From the NCBI GenBank assembly GCA_021151685.1, contig JAGKWS010000081.1, positions 1-19,063 on the forward strand: a stretch of 19,063 bases of DNA, read 5' to 3'. Below are positions 17,457 through 19,063 of this stretch, in pieces. The DNA is from Chitinophagaceae bacterium (GTDB taxonomy: Bacteria; Bacteroidota; Bacteroidia; Chitinophagales; Chitinophagaceae). Both the position numbers and the translations under genes were made by a program. Position 1 is the stretch's first letter. Every line of letters starts with the position of its first letter. The notes under the pieces are model-generated. The model ran no database searches. It saw only the letters and a program-made list of their open reading frames with translations, and was not told where the DNA came from.

Positions 17457-17648
17457 GTAAATACATTACCGGCAAGACCATAGATTTACGTCCCACCATA
17501 CACATTGCAGGTATCAATAAGTTTCCCATCGCTCCAAACTAAAAATCCATGAGTACGCACTGCTATACCTCGACTCCACGCACCTTCGTTCCCTGTTAGT
17601 AACATAGCCCAGCCCGAAAAACACCGCTACCAAATGACTGCCTACCGC

Positions 17649-17656
17649 TATATTTG
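17649..17656 (+). promoter_or_regulatory. comM promoter, -7 element
   Basis: TATATTTG is an exact TAnnTTTG match, 20 nt before the comM ATG. No clear -33 element was found. Confidence 0.6.
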
Positions 17657-17676
17657 TACCTTCTGAAACTCAATTC

Positions 17677-19063
17677 ATGCTTGTAAAACTATTTGGCAGT
17701 GCGGTATACGGTGTAGATGCCATAACCATTACAGTAGAGGTAGACACACCCGGTGGCCCCATAGGCGTTTTTATTGTAGGCCTGCCCGATAGTGCCGTAA
17801 AGGAAAGTACCGATAGGGTTATATCGGCCATGCAAAACAGTGGATATGACCGTCCCCGTGGCCGTATCGTCATCAATATGGCCCCTGCCGACATCAAGAA
17901 AGCTGGTGCATCTTACGACCTTCCCATTGCCTTGGGCATGCTGGCCGCAACCGGCCAAATACCACAGGAAACCCTTGGCGAATACGTGATAATGGGCGAA
18001 CTGTCGCTGGATGGTACGGTAAAACCCATAAAGGGAGCCCTGCCCATTGCCATCAAAACACGGGCTGAGAAATTCAAAGGGCTGATAGTGCCCAAAGAAA
18101 ATGCACGCGAGGCCGCCCTCGTCAATAATCTGGATGTGTATGGTGTAGAAAACATAGGCGAGGTAATAGGTTTCTTCAGGGGAGATACCGAGCTGAAACC
18201 ACTGAAGGTAAATACCCGCGAAGAGTTCTTTGATGCCCAAAACCACTTCGATATAGATTTTAGCGATGTAAAGGGGCAGGAAAATGTGAAACGCGCGCTG
18301 GAGATAGCCGCAGCCGGTGGCCACAATGCCATACTAATAGGGCCACCCGGTGCCGGCAAAACCATGCTGGCCCGCCGGTTGCCCAGCATACTGCCTCCAC
18401 TCTCGCTGCACGAGGCACTGGAAACCACCAAGATACATAGCGTAGCGGGCAAGCTGCCCGGCAATGCATCGTTGGTGGCACAACGGCCATTCCGCAGCCC
18501 GCACCACACCATTAGCGATGTGGCACTGGTGGGTGGCGGTGGCAACCCGCAACCGGGCGAGATATCGCTGGCACATAATGGCGTGTTGTTTCTCGATGAG
18601 TTGCCCGAGTTCAAACGGACGGTGCTGGAGGTGATGCGCCAACCCATGGAGGAACGCCGTGTCACCATATCGCGTGCCAGGGTGAGTCTCGATTTCCCGG
18701 CCTCGTTCATGCTCATAGCCAGTATGAACCCCTGCCCCTGCGGCTACTTCAACCATCCCGAAAAAGAATGCAGCTGCAGCCCGGTAATGGTGCAGCGATA
18801 CCTGAACAAGATAAGCGGCCCATTGCTGGATCGTATAGACCTGCATGTAGAAGTAACCCCTGTACCGTTCAGCGAGCTGTCATCGGCCCGTATGAGCGAA
18901 AACAGTACCGATGTACGTGACAGGGTAATACGGGCCCGCGAGATACAAAGCAAACGTTTTGAAGGCCATGCAGGGGTGTATGCCAATGCACAAATGGGCA
19001 GCAAGCTGCTGAAAGATATTTGCGTCATCAATACCATTGGGCAAACCCTGCTGAAAACCGCCA
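17677..19063 (+). CDS. comM: ComM/YifB family Mg-chelatase-like AAA+ ATPase (3' end outside window)
   Basis: The frame is open to the right edge: 462 codons of a family usually near 510, so about 50 C-terminal residues are missing. ComM is an AAA+ hexameric motor that drives branch migration during natural transformation; many non-competent bacteria also keep it. Residues about 20-165 are the Lon-like ChlI domain. The AAA+ domain follows, with GQENVKRALEIAAAGGHN (200-217), Walker A GPPGAGKT (222-229), Walker B VLFLDE (303-308), sensor region ASMNPCPCGYF (348-358) and LLDRIDLHVEV (383-393) with the arginine finger region. Four cysteines (C353, C355, C365, C367) form the CPC...CSC pair typical of this family and may bind zinc. 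The ATG at 17677 fits the conserved N-terminus and a -7 element 20 nt upstream. It is divergent from the kinase gene; other competence genes are not in view. Confidence 0.96.
   Translation, partial: MLVKLFGSAVYGVDAITITVEVDTPGGPIGVFIVGLPDSAVKESTDRVISAMQNSGYDRPRGRIVINMAPADIKKAGASYDLPIALGMLAATGQIPQETLGEYVIMGELSLDGTVKPIKGALPIAIKTRAEKFKGLIVPKENAREAALVNNLDVYGVENIGEVIGFFRGDTELKPLKVNTREEFFDAQNHFDIDFSDVKGQENVKRALEIAAAGGHNAILIGPPGAGKTMLARRLPSILPPLSLHEALETTKIHSVAGKLPGNASLVAQRPFRSPHHTISDVALVGGGGNPQPGEISLAHNGVLFLDELPEFKRTVLEVMRQPMEERRVTISRARVSLDFPASFMLIASMNPCPCGYFNHPEKECSCSPVMVQRYLNKISGPLLDRIDLHVEVTPVPFSELSSARMSENSTDVRDRVIRAREIQSKRFEGHAGVYANAQMGSKLLKDICVINTIGQTLLKTA

Overview
The window reads as chromosomal DNA of a Bacteroidota member, most likely Chitinophagales/Chitinophagaceae-like. 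This is inferred from several things: exact matches to the Bacteroidota -7 promoter element TAnnTTTG sit just upstream of gyrA, the DEAD-box helicase gene, truB and comM; start codons lack clear Shine-Dalgarno sequences; there is a large beta-propeller sensor kinase of the Bacteroidota two-component-propeller type; and gyrA is followed by a secreted TPR protein gene. No tRNA, rRNA, insertion sequence or CRISPR array was seen.

Layout. (1) 1-1084: the 3' end of an AT-rich gene for an ABC/SMC-like ATPase of the kind often found in defence loci. (2) 1252-5371, minus strand: gyrA and then a secreted TPR protein gene, closed by a terminator. (3) 5372-5890: a divergent intergenic region with an 18-bp perfect palindrome. 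(4) 5891-11779, plus strand: DEAD-box RNA helicase, terminator, stand-alone receiver protein, truB, a 604-residue protein whose N-terminus looks like a catalytically dead RelA/SpoT synthetase domain, terminator, and a two-TM membrane protein. (5) 11857-17456, minus strand: a four-gene unit made of a propeller sensor histidine kinase, a NarL-type response regulator and two related small exported proteins, closed by a terminator. (6) 17649-19063, plus strand: comM, cut by the right edge.

The two most interesting items are these. First, the sensor-kinase locus carries two copies of a palindromic site (ATAGTGCAATTGCACTAT, perfect at 13721-13738; a 15/18 copy at 14449-14466). One lies upstream of the first exported-protein gene and one upstream of the regulator gene. 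Both have the same spacing to a degenerate -7-like element, which makes them good candidates for the operators of the encoded regulator. Second, the 604-residue protein has a RelA/SpoT-like fold signature with its catalytic positions replaced, joined through a long Pro/Thr-rich linker with three copies of a D-[SY]-[FY]-D-[AL]-L motif to an unrecognised helical C-terminal domain.

Family assignments of gyrA, the helicase, truB, comM, the kinase and the regulators are secure. Functions of the exported proteins, the two-TM protein and the pseudo-synthetase are not known. All promoter and operator calls are by eye.
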